From NCBI GenBank assembly GCA_964427285.1, contig CAYRTS010000001.1, forward strand, positions 1 through 64,000: a stretch of DNA of 64,000 nt. The letters are read 5' to 3'. Under the pieces are notes generated by a model that made no database searches, had not been told where the DNA came from, and worked only from the letters and a program-made list of their open reading frames with translations. The DNA comes from SPCO01 sp964427285 (lineage in GTDB: Bacteria > Chloroflexota > Limnocylindria > Limnocylindrales > CSP1-4). A program made the position numbers and the translations under genes. Of this stretch, positions 1 to 9,500 are shown in pieces (the first letter of the stretch is position 1; every line of letters begins with the position of its first letter).

Positions 1-4
1 GACG

Positions 5-48
5 ACTGACAGAATCACTCGGCAGTTGAACTGACAGAATCACTCGGC
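5..48. repeat. Two direct copies of a 19-bp sequence, 25-bp period
   Basis: The 19-mer ACTGACAGAATCACTCGGC occurs at 5-23 and again, identically, at 30-48, so the period is 25 bp. The array may continue to the left of the window. Such repeats can mark an insertion-sequence end, an operator array or a minisatellite. No transposase is seen beside it, so I assign no function. The rest of the leader, 49-208, holds only the putative upstream region of the first gene. Confidence 0.6.
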
Positions 49-208
49 TTCGACAATTGCAGTGGGCTCACATTACCACCTCGACACGACCCACCCGATG
101 GGGTATGGTCAGCGCGCGGTGGACGGGAGGTCTCCGCGCTGCGGGATGTCCGCTCATCCAGTTGCCTCGGCAGGCGTTGACGCTCGCCAGAGGGTAGGAG
201 GGTCCGTC

Positions 209-1945
209 ATGTACCGCGTTCGTCCCCTGCTTTTGGTGGCCGTTTTGGCGTCGGTCATCTTCGGAGCCTGTGCCAGCACCACCACGCCGTCCGCCAGCGC
301 GCCGGGCGCGACAGCGGCTCCGACTGCCGGCGCCACTGCGGCCCCGACCGCCGCGCCGACAGCGGCCCCCACTGCGGTTCCGCTCGAGCCGCTCACCGTG
401 CATCTCTACCAGGAATTCAGCTCATTCGATCCATGGAGCGCGTCGGGGACCGGCGGCGACTCGCTGTCGATGGAGCTCCAGTGGGACTCGCTCGCCGCCT
501 ACGACGAGACTGGCGGCGTGCAGATGCGCCTCGCCGAATCGATCACCGCCAGTCCGGACGCCAAGACCTGGACAGTCAAACTGAAGTCGGGTCTAGTGTG
601 GAGTGACGGTTCGCCGCTCACCTCGCAGGACGTCCTCTTCTCGTGGAAGCTGGGCGCGAACCCCACCCAGTCCGCGAATGCGGGCCTGTGGACCAACGTC
701 GTCGGCATGGTCGACTGGCAGAAGGGTCCGGACTTCTCCAAGGACGTCGCGGGGATCACAGCCCCGGACGACGCCACCGTCGTCTTCGAGCTGATCGATC
801 CGAACGCGGCCTTCTCCGCGACCTTGCTGAACTTCCGCAACTACATCCTGCCAATGGGCGCGATCCTCGCGGCATCCCCGGACGTCTACGCGCTGGGCCA
901 GAAGGAGATGTGGGCCCTACCGTTCTGGCAGGAACCGACCGTCGGAGCTGGCCCGTACCTCTGGAACAAGACCGAGGTCGGCCAATTCATGTCATACCTG
1001 CCGAACCCGAATTGGCGCGGCAACCCGGCCGCGTTCAGCGAGGTCATCCTCGTTCCGAACAACGACACGGCCGTCGCGGCCGCGCAGCTCCAGTCCGGCG
1101 ACCTTGACCTTGCCACCGTGACCCTCGACGACCTCGATGGCCTCGCGGCAGCCGGCCTGACCACCGGCACCCAGGTCACTCCGTTCCCGATCCATACGGA
1201 CTTCAACAACTCGCCGTCGTCGCCGATGAGTGACGTGCGCATTCGGCAGGCGTTCATGTTCGGCTGTGATCGGCAGGGCTTTGTGGACAGCTTCCTCAAG
1301 GGCAAGGGCATGAAACTGGACACCTACTTCTTCCCGGATTGGGTGCCGAAGGATGGCGTCAAGACGTACAACTTCGATCTCGCCGCGGCCAAGGCGCTGC
1401 TCGACGAGGCAGGCTTCGACTACTCGAAGACGGTCCGCTGGCTGTCCTGGAACAAGGACGCCCGCGACCGCCAATCCTTCATCGAGGACTGCCAGTCGAA
1501 GATGAAGACGATCGGCGTCACCATCGAGATCACCAATGGGCTCGACGTGACGGACGCCCTCGGGCGCGCCGGCGACTGGGACCTGCAGCTCTACGGTGGC
1601 TATCCCATCCAGGAACCAGACCAGATTCGCCAGTTCACCGCCTGCGCGGCCTTCGGCGGCAACAAGCTCGCGAATGGCTACACCGAGGGCGGCGCCAACG
1701 TGTCGAACTTCTGCAATCCCGAATTCGATGACCTGATGGTCCAGGCCTCCAGGATCGCCGACCAGGGCGAGCGTGCCGCGCTCTACTCGCAGGCCCAGGA
1801 CATCTGGCTGGAGCAGGTGCCGATCATGGTCACCTACCGCCGCGCAACCGCGTATGCGTGGGACTCCAGGCTGACCGGTCTGTCCGTCTATGGTGACCCA
1901 TCGCAGATGTTCTGGAAGATCGACGAATGGTCGTTCACGCCATAG
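209..1945 (+). CDS. ABC transporter substrate-binding lipoprotein, family 5 (peptide/nickel type)
   Basis: This 578-residue extracytoplasmic solute receptor delivers an oligopeptide-like ligand to the two permeases that follow. The ATG at 209 is chosen because a Shine-Dalgarno-like AGGAGGG lies just upstream and a lipoprotein signal peptide begins there: a hydrophobic core at residues 6-20 and a lipobox ending at Cys21. A reading 49 codons longer has no signal peptide. Residues 22-60 are an Ala/Pro/Thr-rich tether. The rest matches the SBP_bac_5 fold, with the WTVKLKSGLVWSDGSPLTSQDV signature region near residues 115-137. No ATPase gene follows, so the importer probably borrows one encoded elsewhere. 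The ligand cannot be read from sequence. Confidence 0.88.
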   Translation: MYRVRPLLLVAVLASVIFGACASTTTPSASAPGATAAPTAGATAAPTAAPTAAPTAVPLEPLTVHLYQEFSSFDPWSASGTGGDSLSMELQWDSLAAYDETGGVQMRLAESITASPDAKTWTVKLKSGLVWSDGSPLTSQDVLFSWKLGANPTQSANAGLWTNVVGMVDWQKGPDFSKDVAGITAPDDATVVFELIDPNAAFSATLLNFRNYILPMGAILAASPDVYALGQKEMWALPFWQEPTVGAGPYLWNKTEVGQFMSYLPNPNWRGNPAAFSEVILVPNNDTAVAAAQLQSGDLDLATVTLDDLDGLAAAGLTTGTQVTPFPIHTDFNNSPSSPMSDVRIRQAFMFGCDRQGFVDSFLKGKGMKLDTYFFPDWVPKDGVKTYNFDLAAAKALLDEAGFDYSKTVRWLSWNKDARDRQSFIEDCQSKMKTIGVTIEITNGLDVTDALGRAGDWDLQLYGGYPIQEPDQIRQFTACAAFGGNKLANGYTEGGANVSNFCNPEFDDLMVQASRIADQGERAALYSQAQDIWLEQVPIMVTYRRATAYAWDSRLTGLSVYGDPSQMFWKIDEWSFTP

Positions 1946-1973
1946 GCAACGCTCGAAGCTGAGCCGTTGATCT

Positions 1974-2017
1974 GGCGCGCTGTCGCGAGGTTCCCTCCGG
2001 CAGCGCGCCGTTTCATT
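1974..2017 (+). terminator. Hairpin between binding-protein and permease genes
   Basis: GGCGCGCTG (1974-1982) pairs with CAGCGCGCC (2001-2009) over an 18-nt loop and is followed by GTTTCATT. It lies between the receptor gene and the first permease gene. It could act as a partial terminator or mRNA-end stabiliser that keeps the receptor in excess over the permeases, a common arrangement in importer operons. The weak T tract makes full termination uncertain. Confidence 0.5.
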
Positions 2018-2076
2018 CCGCGACGCGCGGCCCCACCCATCGGACCAGTCGCCACCCCGAACCATAGCGAGGATCA

Positions 2077-3060
2077 ATGGGCCGCTGGCTCGCCCGCCGA
2101 CTGATCATCACCGCGTTCACGTTCGTCGGGATCACGATGCTCGTGTTCCTGCTGATGCGTCTCGCGCCGGTGGATCCGGTCGACATGTTCCTCAACACGA
2201 AGCGACAGCAGGGCGGCCTCACGACTGCCGACATCGCGCGGATCCGAGCGGACATGGCACGTGCCCTCGGCCTGGACCAGCCGATCCCCATTCAGTACGT
2301 TGTCTGGCTCCGGGAAGCCCTGACCCAGGGGAGCCTCGGGTTCTCATTCATCACCGGTCGACCGGCCCTGGACATGGTCGTGGAGCGCGTTCCGCCGACC
2401 CTGATCCTGATGGTCGCGGCCCTGGCACTCCAGTTGATCATCGGCATCCCGCTCGGGATCCTGGCGGCGCTCCGGCGCAATCGGATCACCGACTACGTGG
2501 TCTCGTCATTTGGACTGTCGGTGGTGGCTGTCCCATCGTTCTTCCTCGGCCTGGCGGCCATCTATGTCTTCTCGGTGAAGCTCAACGTGCTGCCGTCAGG
2601 CGGCATGTTCAAGCCGAGGAGCGACGATGTCGACTTCCTGGATTTCCTCCAGCATCTGATCCTGCCGGCCAGCATCCTCGGCCTGGCCGGGGTAGGACCA
2701 GTCATCCGCTACGTCCGAACCAGCATCCTCGAGACCCTTGGCCGGGACTACCTCGTCACGGCGCGGTCCAAGGGCCTGCCTTGGACCATGGTGGTCGTTC
2801 GTCACGCATTCCCCAATGCCCTGCTGCCGCTGATCACCATCGTCGGCCTGCAGGTCGGCATGCTGATGGCTGGCGCGTTTATCACCGAGCAGATCTTCAC
2901 CTGGCCGGGCATGGGCCGGCTCGCGCTCGACGCGATCCTCAGTCATGACTACCCGGTCATCCAGGCATTCGCGGTCATCACGGCGTCGGTGGTCCTGCTG
3001 GGCAATGTGTTCGCCGATCTGGCGTATGGCGCAGCCGACCCGCGGATCCGGCTCGAGTAG
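2077..3060 (+). CDS. ABC transporter permease, DppB/OppB type
   Basis: This 327-residue integral membrane subunit of a peptide-type ABC importer has an N-terminal transmembrane helix (about residues 8-28) and then the usual block of five further helices. The EAA loop, which docks the ATPase, lies near residues 205-245, around the ARSKG and HAFPNALLP elements. GAGG precedes the ATG by a normal distance. It is the first of two permease genes; the second begins 5 bp after its stop, so the pair should form a heterodimeric channel. Confidence 0.92.
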   Translation: MGRWLARRLIITAFTFVGITMLVFLLMRLAPVDPVDMFLNTKRQQGGLTTADIARIRADMARALGLDQPIPIQYVVWLREALTQGSLGFSFITGRPALDMVVERVPPTLILMVAALALQLIIGIPLGILAALRRNRITDYVVSSFGLSVVAVPSFFLGLAAIYVFSVKLNVLPSGGMFKPRSDDVDFLDFLQHLILPASILGLAGVGPVIRYVRTSILETLGRDYLVTARSKGLPWTMVVVRHAFPNALLPLITIVGLQVGMLMAGAFITEQIFTWPGMGRLALDAILSHDYPVIQAFAVITASVVLLGNVFADLAYGAADPRIRLE

Positions 3061-3065
3061 CCGCA

Positions 3066-3956
3066 ATGACCGCCGTGGCCGTCGTCAACCCTGGATCCGT
3101 TCCGCGCCGCCGAAGCGAGAGCGCGGGACGACGGGCGCTGCGCCGATTCCTGCGCCACCGGGCCGCGCTGGCTGGCCTGCTGATGCTCGGGGCCATCGCG
3201 TTCGCGGCCATGGTCGTCCCGTTCATCTACAACGTGGACCCGGAGATCACGGATCTCGCCATTGGCTTCCAACCGCCAGGGCCGGACCATCTGCTGGGCA
3301 CGGACCGAATCGGACGGGATCTGCTGGCGCGGCTGTTATACGCGGGCCGGGTCTCGTTGTCGGTCGGCGTCGCCGCCGCCCTCTTTGCCACCTTGCTGGG
3401 TCTCGTGATCGGTCTGATTGCCGGCATGTTCGGCGGATGGATCGATGCGCTCCTGATGCGAGTGACGGATACGGTGCTGGCCATCCCGACCCTGATCGCG
3501 ATCGCCATCGTCGTCTCGATCGTCGGGACCGGGCTCGAGATCGTGGTCCTGTTCATCGGCCTGTTCAGCTGGCCGGAAGCCGCGCGGGTCGTCCGATCGG
3601 TCGTGCTCTCCCTGCGCGAACAGGACTTCGTGATGGCCGCACGCGCGCTGGGGGCCACCAATGGCCGGATCATCCGAAAGCACCTGATCTTCCACGCCCT
3701 GGCGCCACTCACCGTCACCGGAACGTTCACCGTGGCCATCGCGTTGCTCACGGAAGCCTCGCTGTCGTACCTGGGCATCGGCGTCAAGCCGCCGCAGCCG
3801 TCGTGGGGCAACATGCTGTACGACGCGCAGCAGCTGTTCATCCTGCGCGATTTCCCGTGGTACTGGCTCCCGCCGGGCCTCGCCATCTTTGTGACCGTTC
3901 TGGCCGTGAACCTCGTCGGGGATGGCCTCCGCGACGCACTGGACCCGCACGGTTGA
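3066..3956 (+). CDS. ABC transporter permease, DppC/OppC type
   Basis: This 296-residue partner permease has a cytoplasmic N-terminus rich in Arg, a first helix at about residues 37-57, and the periplasmic GTDRIGRDLLARLLYAGRVSL segment typical of the DppC family. The EAA loop follows (ARALGATNGRIIRKH). It starts 5 bp after the DppB-like stop. The following gene encodes an oxidoreductase, not the expected DppD/DppF ATPases. Confidence 0.92.
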   Translation: MTAVAVVNPGSVPRRRSESAGRRALRRFLRHRAALAGLLMLGAIAFAAMVVPFIYNVDPEITDLAIGFQPPGPDHLLGTDRIGRDLLARLLYAGRVSLSVGVAAALFATLLGLVIGLIAGMFGGWIDALLMRVTDTVLAIPTLIAIAIVVSIVGTGLEIVVLFIGLFSWPEAARVVRSVVLSLREQDFVMAARALGATNGRIIRKHLIFHALAPLTVTGTFTVAIALLTEASLSYLGIGVKPPQPSWGNMLYDAQQLFILRDFPWYWLPPGLAIFVTVLAVNLVGDGLRDALDPHG

Positions 3957-4016
3957 CCTGCAGCGAACCCGGTACGCTGGACACCCACTGACCCGGACCA
4001 AGAGGAGACCGCGACC

Positions 4017-5144
4017 ATGACCGTCAGCGAGCCCCGGACCTTTGCCCCAGCTGAAGGGTCAACAATCCAGACGAACATGACCGGGAAGGTTCGCGTCAAC
4101 GGCGAGGCGCTGACGGAGCTTGTTGCCAGTTTCTTCCGCCACAACGGGATGCCGGCGGCGGACGCGTTGATTTCGGCCACGGGCCTGGTGCTGGCTGATT
4201 ACGTGGGCCATGAGTCGCATGGCGTTTCGAACAACCTTGCGGGTTTCTATCTTCCCGGGCTCGAGAACGGCGACATCAATGTGACCCCGAACATCCGGAT
4301 CATTCACGAATCGCCCTCGACGGCGACGTGGGAAGCGGACCGGGGCATGGGCTTTGTGGTGGGCCACCGGGCCATGTCTGATGTCATGGAGCGCGCGGCC
4401 AAGGTCGGCTCCGGCTTCGCCGCGGTCGGCAACTCGCGCCATTACGGCATGGCCCAGGTCTACTCGCGGATGGCGCTCGAGCGCGACATGATCGGCTTCT
4501 CCCTGACCAATGGCGTGACGCCCGGCGTCGTGCCCTTTGGCGGCCTCGAACCGAAACTTGGTACAAATCCAATCTCCGTCGCCGTCCCCTGCGGCGAGGA
4601 GCCACCGTTCGTGCTCGACATGGCCACCTCGACCAGCGCGTTTGGCAAGATCCAGAACTATCAGCGGGACGGCAAGACCATCCCGCCAACCTGGGCCCTG
4701 GACCGCGAGGGTCACCCGACCACGGACCCGGACGAAGCGATGGCGGCGGTCAAGCTCGTGACCTTCGGTGGCACGCGCGAAGGGGCGGCCCACAAGGGCT
4801 ACGGCCTCGGCGTCTGGGTCGACATCTTCTGCGGCGCCCTGTCGGGCTGGGGCTTCACGGCCAAGCCGGGCGAGGAGGAGAACGTCAATCACTTCTTCGG
4901 GGCCTGGCGCGTGGACGCGTTCGTGCCGATCGAGCGACACAAGGCGCTCATGGATGAGCGGGTGCGCGACCTGCGAGCGACGCCGCCGGCGCCCGGCTTT
5001 GGCCGCGTAATGGTCGCGGGCCAGCCGGAGTTCGAGAACATGGCCGACCGGCGCGTGAACGGCATTCCCCTCCACCCGTCGGTCATCGAGATTCTGCGCG
5101 GCTACGCGACGAAGTACGGAATCGCCTTTGACCTGGTCGGGTGA
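4017..5144 (+). CDS. Ldh family (type 2 malate/L-lactate dehydrogenase) oxidoreductase
   Basis: This NAD(P)-dependent oxidoreductase belongs to the malate/lactate/ureidoglycolate/delta1-piperideine-2-carboxylate reductase superfamily (PF02615), which is unrelated to Rossmann-type LDH. It has 375 residues against about 340-360 for the family; the first 25 look like an extra tail. Family signatures are visible: ESHGVSNN, NSRHYGMAQVYS and GGLEPKLGTNPIS. AGGAG lies upstream of the ATG. It overlaps the aminotransferase gene by 4 bp (GTGA), so the two are translationally coupled and probably act on the same metabolite, for example 2-oxo acid/hydroxy- or imino-acid interconversion of an imported compound. 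The exact substrate is not predictable. Confidence 0.85.
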   Translation: MTVSEPRTFAPAEGSTIQTNMTGKVRVNGEALTELVASFFRHNGMPAADALISATGLVLADYVGHESHGVSNNLAGFYLPGLENGDINVTPNIRIIHESPSTATWEADRGMGFVVGHRAMSDVMERAAKVGSGFAAVGNSRHYGMAQVYSRMALERDMIGFSLTNGVTPGVVPFGGLEPKLGTNPISVAVPCGEEPPFVLDMATSTSAFGKIQNYQRDGKTIPPTWALDREGHPTTDPDEAMAAVKLVTFGGTREGAAHKGYGLGVWVDIFCGALSGWGFTAKPGEEENVNHFFGAWRVDAFVPIERHKALMDERVRDLRATPPAPGFGRVMVAGQPEFENMADRRVNGIPLHPSVIEILRGYATKYGIAFDLVG

Positions 5145-6514
5145 GCGCCCACGCCTCCACAGCCAGCACGGATTCGGGCCATTACTTCAGCCTGGACCCC
5201 GCCCGGGCCTACCCGATCCTCGATCGAGCTGACCATGTCTACGTCTGGGACGTGGACGGCAACCGGTATCTTGACGCGATCGCCGGGATCGGATGTATCA
5301 CCGTGGGCTACGGCCGCCGGGAGATCGCCGAAGCGATGGCCGCCCAAGCGGCCCGGTTGCCGTTCAACGCGGGCAACATCTTTGCCAGCGAGCCCGCGAT
5401 CCGGCTGGCGGGCGTAGTCGCGGAACTGGCCCCCGGCGATCTCAACTGGGTCCACTTCACCAGCGGCGGCTCAGAAGCCGTGGAGGTCGCGCTCAAGATG
5501 GCGCGCCAATACCACTTCGAGCGCGGCCAGCCTGAGCGGGACAAGATCATCGGGCGCTGGACTTCGTATCACGGAGCGACGCTCGGTGGCCTGTCCGTGG
5601 GTGGAGCCGTCGGGAGGCGGGCAAAGTACCTGCCGATGCTCCTGGACATGCCCCACATCCCGCCGATCTACTGCTATCGCTGTCCGTTCGGCCTCACCTA
5701 CCCTACTTGCCAGGTCACCTGCGCGGACGAACTGGAACGCGAGATCCTGCGGCTCGGCCCGGAGCGGGTCGCGGCGTTCATCGCTGAGCCAATCGTGGCG
5801 TCGGTGGGCGGCGCCATCCAGCCACAGGCCGAGTACTTCCCACGGATCCGCGAGATCTGTGATCGCTATGGCGTCCTGCTGATCGTCGACGAGGTGATGA
5901 CTGGATTTGGGCGCACCGGGCGACACTTCGGGATCGAGCACTACGGGGTCGTGCCGGATCTCATGATCATGGGCAAGGGGATCAGCAGTGGCTACGCTCC
6001 GTTGGCTGCGGTCGCGGTGCGGGACCATGTTCGGGCCGCGTTCGTCGAGGCTGGCGTCGCGTTCGAGCACGTCTTCACCTTCGGTGGGAACCCGGTGGCT
6101 GTTGCCGCGGGCCTCGCGGCGCTTGACATCTACCGGCGCGAAGGCCTCATGGAACGTGCGGCGCAGCACGCGGAGGCCTTCGCCGCCGCGCTCAAGCCAC
6201 TGGAAGAATTCTGGTTCGTCGGCGACATCCGGACGATCGGGCTGATGGCCGGGATCGAGTTCGTGAGCGATCTGGTTACCAAGGAGCCGTTCCCGCCTGC
6301 TCGGAAGCTGGCCGCCTTGGTCCGCGAGGCCGGCCTGCGCAATGGCATCGTGACCTATCCCGGAACGGGGATGGCCGGCGGTGGAACAGGTCCGATCGCG
6401 GGCGACATCATGTCGCTCACTCCCCCGCTGACGTTCGGCTCGGCCGAGTTCGACGAGATGGCCGACAAGCTCCAGGCGACCTTTCGCGATGTGGCGGCGA
6501 CCCTCGGCGGCTGA
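5141..6514 (+). CDS. PLP-dependent class III aminotransferase
   Basis: This 457-residue aminotransferase belongs to the omega-amino acid/acetylornithine/GABA group and transfers an amino group to a keto acid. The Schiff-base lysine is in the MGKGISSGYAPLAAV segment, the PLP-phosphate region in HFTSGGSEAVEVALKMAR, and the cofactor Asp in LLIVDEVMTGFGRTG. A Cys-rich loop (YCYRCPFGLTYPTCQVTC) is found in a subset of class III enzymes. The GTG start overlaps the stop of the preceding dehydrogenase by 4 bp. Together with the importer upstream, this suggests uptake and deamination of an amino compound. Confidence 0.88.
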   Translation: MSAHASTASTDSGHYFSLDPARAYPILDRADHVYVWDVDGNRYLDAIAGIGCITVGYGRREIAEAMAAQAARLPFNAGNIFASEPAIRLAGVVAELAPGDLNWVHFTSGGSEAVEVALKMARQYHFERGQPERDKIIGRWTSYHGATLGGLSVGGAVGRRAKYLPMLLDMPHIPPIYCYRCPFGLTYPTCQVTCADELEREILRLGPERVAAFIAEPIVASVGGAIQPQAEYFPRIREICDRYGVLLIVDEVMTGFGRTGRHFGIEHYGVVPDLMIMGKGISSGYAPLAAVAVRDHVRAAFVEAGVAFEHVFTFGGNPVAVAAGLAALDIYRREGLMERAAQHAEAFAAALKPLEEFWFVGDIRTIGLMAGIEFVSDLVTKEPFPPARKLAALVREAGLRNGIVTYPGTGMAGGGTGPIAGDIMSLTPPLTFGSAEFDEMADKLQATFRDVAATLGG

Positions 6515-6567
6515 CGGCTCCGCTATCCTTCGTCGATGACAACGATCGCGATGGGCGCGAGATCAGC

Positions 6568-9500
6568 GTGATCTGCTCTAACTGCGGGACGGAGAACCGC
6601 GCCGGCGCGAAGTTCTGCATGGAGTGCGCGACGCCGTTTGCGGCATCCTGCCCGAATTGCGGGGCGGCGAACCTCCCGGCCGCGAAGTTCTGCTCCGAGT
6701 GCGCGACGCCGCTGGGCGGCGGTGCGTCCCGAGCGACGGCGGCCGCAGGATCAGTCTCGGCCGCGCCGAGTACGTCGCCCGGAACCCCCGTTACACCCGG
6801 CGCCCTGGAGGCTGTCGCCGAGCGACGCCTCGTGAGCGTCCTCTTTGCCGATCTGGTCGGCTTCACGGCGTTCTCCGAGGGCCGCGATTCCGAAGAAGTC
6901 CGCGATCTCCAGACTCGCTACTTCGATACCGTGCGAGAGATCATCGGCCGCTACGGCGGCACCGTCGAGAAGTTCATCGGCGATGCGGTCATGGCGCTGT
7001 GGGGCGCGCCGATCGCGCGCGAGGGCGACGCGGAGCGGGCGGTCAGGGCCGGCCTGGATCTCGTGGCTGCCGTGCCCAGCCTGGCCTCCGGGATCACCGT
7101 GCGTGTCGGGATCCTGACCGGCGAGGCGGCGGTCACGCTGGGAGCGCCGAACCAGGGGATGGTCGCCGGCGACCTGGTCAACACGGCGAGTCGCCTCCAG
7201 AGCGTGGCGCCGCCTTCGACCGTGCTCGTCGGGGAGGCGACCCAGCGAGCGGCCGGCGGAGCCATCATCTTCGAGCCGGCGGCCGACCAGGTCCTCAAGG
7301 GCAAGGTGAGCCCGGTTCCCGCCTGGCGCGCCGTTCGGGTCGTCGCCCAGCGTGGCGGGGTTGGCCGATCCGAGGCGCTCGAAGCGCCGTTCGTCGGACG
7401 CGACGAGGAGCTCCGCCAGCTGAAGGATCTGTTCCATGCAACGGGTCGCGAGGGGCGGCCGCGTCTCCTGAGCGTGATCGGGCCGGCCGGGATCGGGAAG
7501 TCGCGGCTTGCGTGGGAGTTCCTGAAGTACATCGACGGGCTGGTCGAGCCCGTCTGGTGGCACGACGGCCGCAGTCCCGCCTACGGCGACGGAATCTCAT
7601 TCTGGGCGCTCGGCGAGATGATCCGCGGCCGGGCGGGACTCCAGGAGACGGACGACGAGCCGACCACCCGAGCCGGGATCGCGGCGATGCTCGGCGAGCA
7701 CGTCGCGGACGAGACCGAACGGGCCTGGATCGAGCCGGCGCTGCTGTCCCTCCTCGGCGTGGAGTCGGGCGCCGGGTCGCAGCAGCTGTTCGGTGCCTGG
7801 CGCACCTTCTTCGAGCGGCTGGCCGCGAGCGGGCCCGTCGTGCTGGTCTTCGAGGACCTCCATTACGCGGACGCCGGCCTCATTGACTTCATCGATCACA
7901 TGCTGGAGTGGAGCCGCAACGTTCCGATCCTGATCGTGACCCTCGCCCGTCCCGAGCTGCTCGAGCGTCGACCGGGCTGGGGCGCGGGCAAGCGCAGCTT
8001 CACGTCGATCCACCTGGAGCCGCTCGGGACCCTGTCGATGCGTGAGCTCCTGGCCGGGCTGGTGCCGGGCCTGCCGGCCCCAGCTAGGGACGCGATCGTC
8101 GCGCGCGCCGACGGCATCCCGCTGTACGCTGTCGAGACGGTCCGGATGCTGCTGGCCCAGGGTCGGCTGGTCCTGGAGGACGGGGTCTATCGCCCGGTGG
8201 GCGACCTGTCCGATCTTGCCGTCCCGGAAACGCTGACCACGCTGATCACGGCGCGCCTCGACGAGCTGGATGCCGCCGATCGCGGGCTCGTCGCCGACGC
8301 GGCCGTCCTCGGCCAGAGCTTCACGCTGGCAGGCGTTGCCGCCGTCTCGGGACAGGATCCGCTCGAGCTCGAACCGCGATTGCGCGCGCTCGTCAGGCGG
8401 GAGCTGCTGATCCAGATGCTTGACAGTCGATCGCCCGAGCGTGGCCAGTACGCGTTCGTCCAGGCGCTGATCCGGGAAGTCGCCTACAACACGCTCGCGA
8501 AGCGCGACCGGAAGACCCGCCACATCGCCGCCGCTCGCTTCTTCGAGTCCCTCGGGACAGAGGAGTTGGCCGGAGCGCTCGCGGGCCACTATCTGGCCGC
8601 CCAGGGCTATGCGGCCGACGGGCCCGAGGCGGACACACTGGCAGCCCAGGCGAGGGTGGCCCTTCGCGGTGCGGCGGACCGCGCCGCGGCCCTCGGATCA
8701 CACACCCAGGCGATCAGGTTCCTGGAGCATGCCCTGGCTGTCAGCCGGGAGGCCTCCGACCGGGTCGACCTGCACGAGCGGGCGCTCGCATCGGCGCTCC
8801 AGGGCCTCGTGGGCGAGGTCGCGGAGCGACATGCGCTCGGCGCGCTTGAAGCCCGGCGCGACCTCGGTCACCGCGAGGCCATCGCGATGGCCACGGCGGA
8901 GTACGTGGGTGCGATCGAAGAATTCGGTACGGACTCCGACCGGGCGCTTGCGATCATCCAACCCGCGTGGGACGAGTTCTCCGATCTCGAGGAGACGCCT
9001 GCGGGCGTCGCCCTCATGCTCCAGCTCTCGGGTGCCTACGTGCATCGCGACGACACCGTTGCGCTTGCCTGGCTGGAACGTTTGCTCCCGGTCGCCGAGC
9101 GGCTCAACCTGCTGCCAGAGACCGCGTCAGCGCTTTCGAGGCGCAGTGGGGCCCTGTATCGGCTCAACCGCCCCCGCGAGGCGCTCATCATCCTTCGTGG
9201 GACCCACGAGCTTGCCGTCGCAAATGGCCTCGTGAAAGCCGACCGGAATTCGCGGACCTCGCTCACCTTCTACGAGCAGTTCGCCGATCCGGTCGCAGGG
9301 CTCACCATGGCCCGTGAGGGTCTCGAGATCGCCAGCCGGCTCGGGTCTGCGATCTACGGCTTCGTCATGGTCGGGAACGCCGTTTCGTGTGCCATTCGCA
9401 TCGGGGAATGGGGGTGGGCGGTGGAGCTGCTCGAGGAGTGGCTCGCGAACGAGATCACCGGGGCGTTCTATCTCGAACTGTACGTGGACCGGGCGGTTCT

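Noticed and set aside
992..2077. 361-codon minus-strand open frame over the binding-protein gene
   Set aside because: Same GC-driven shadow effect; no SD, no recognisable domain, and the plus strand encodes a clear lipoprotein.
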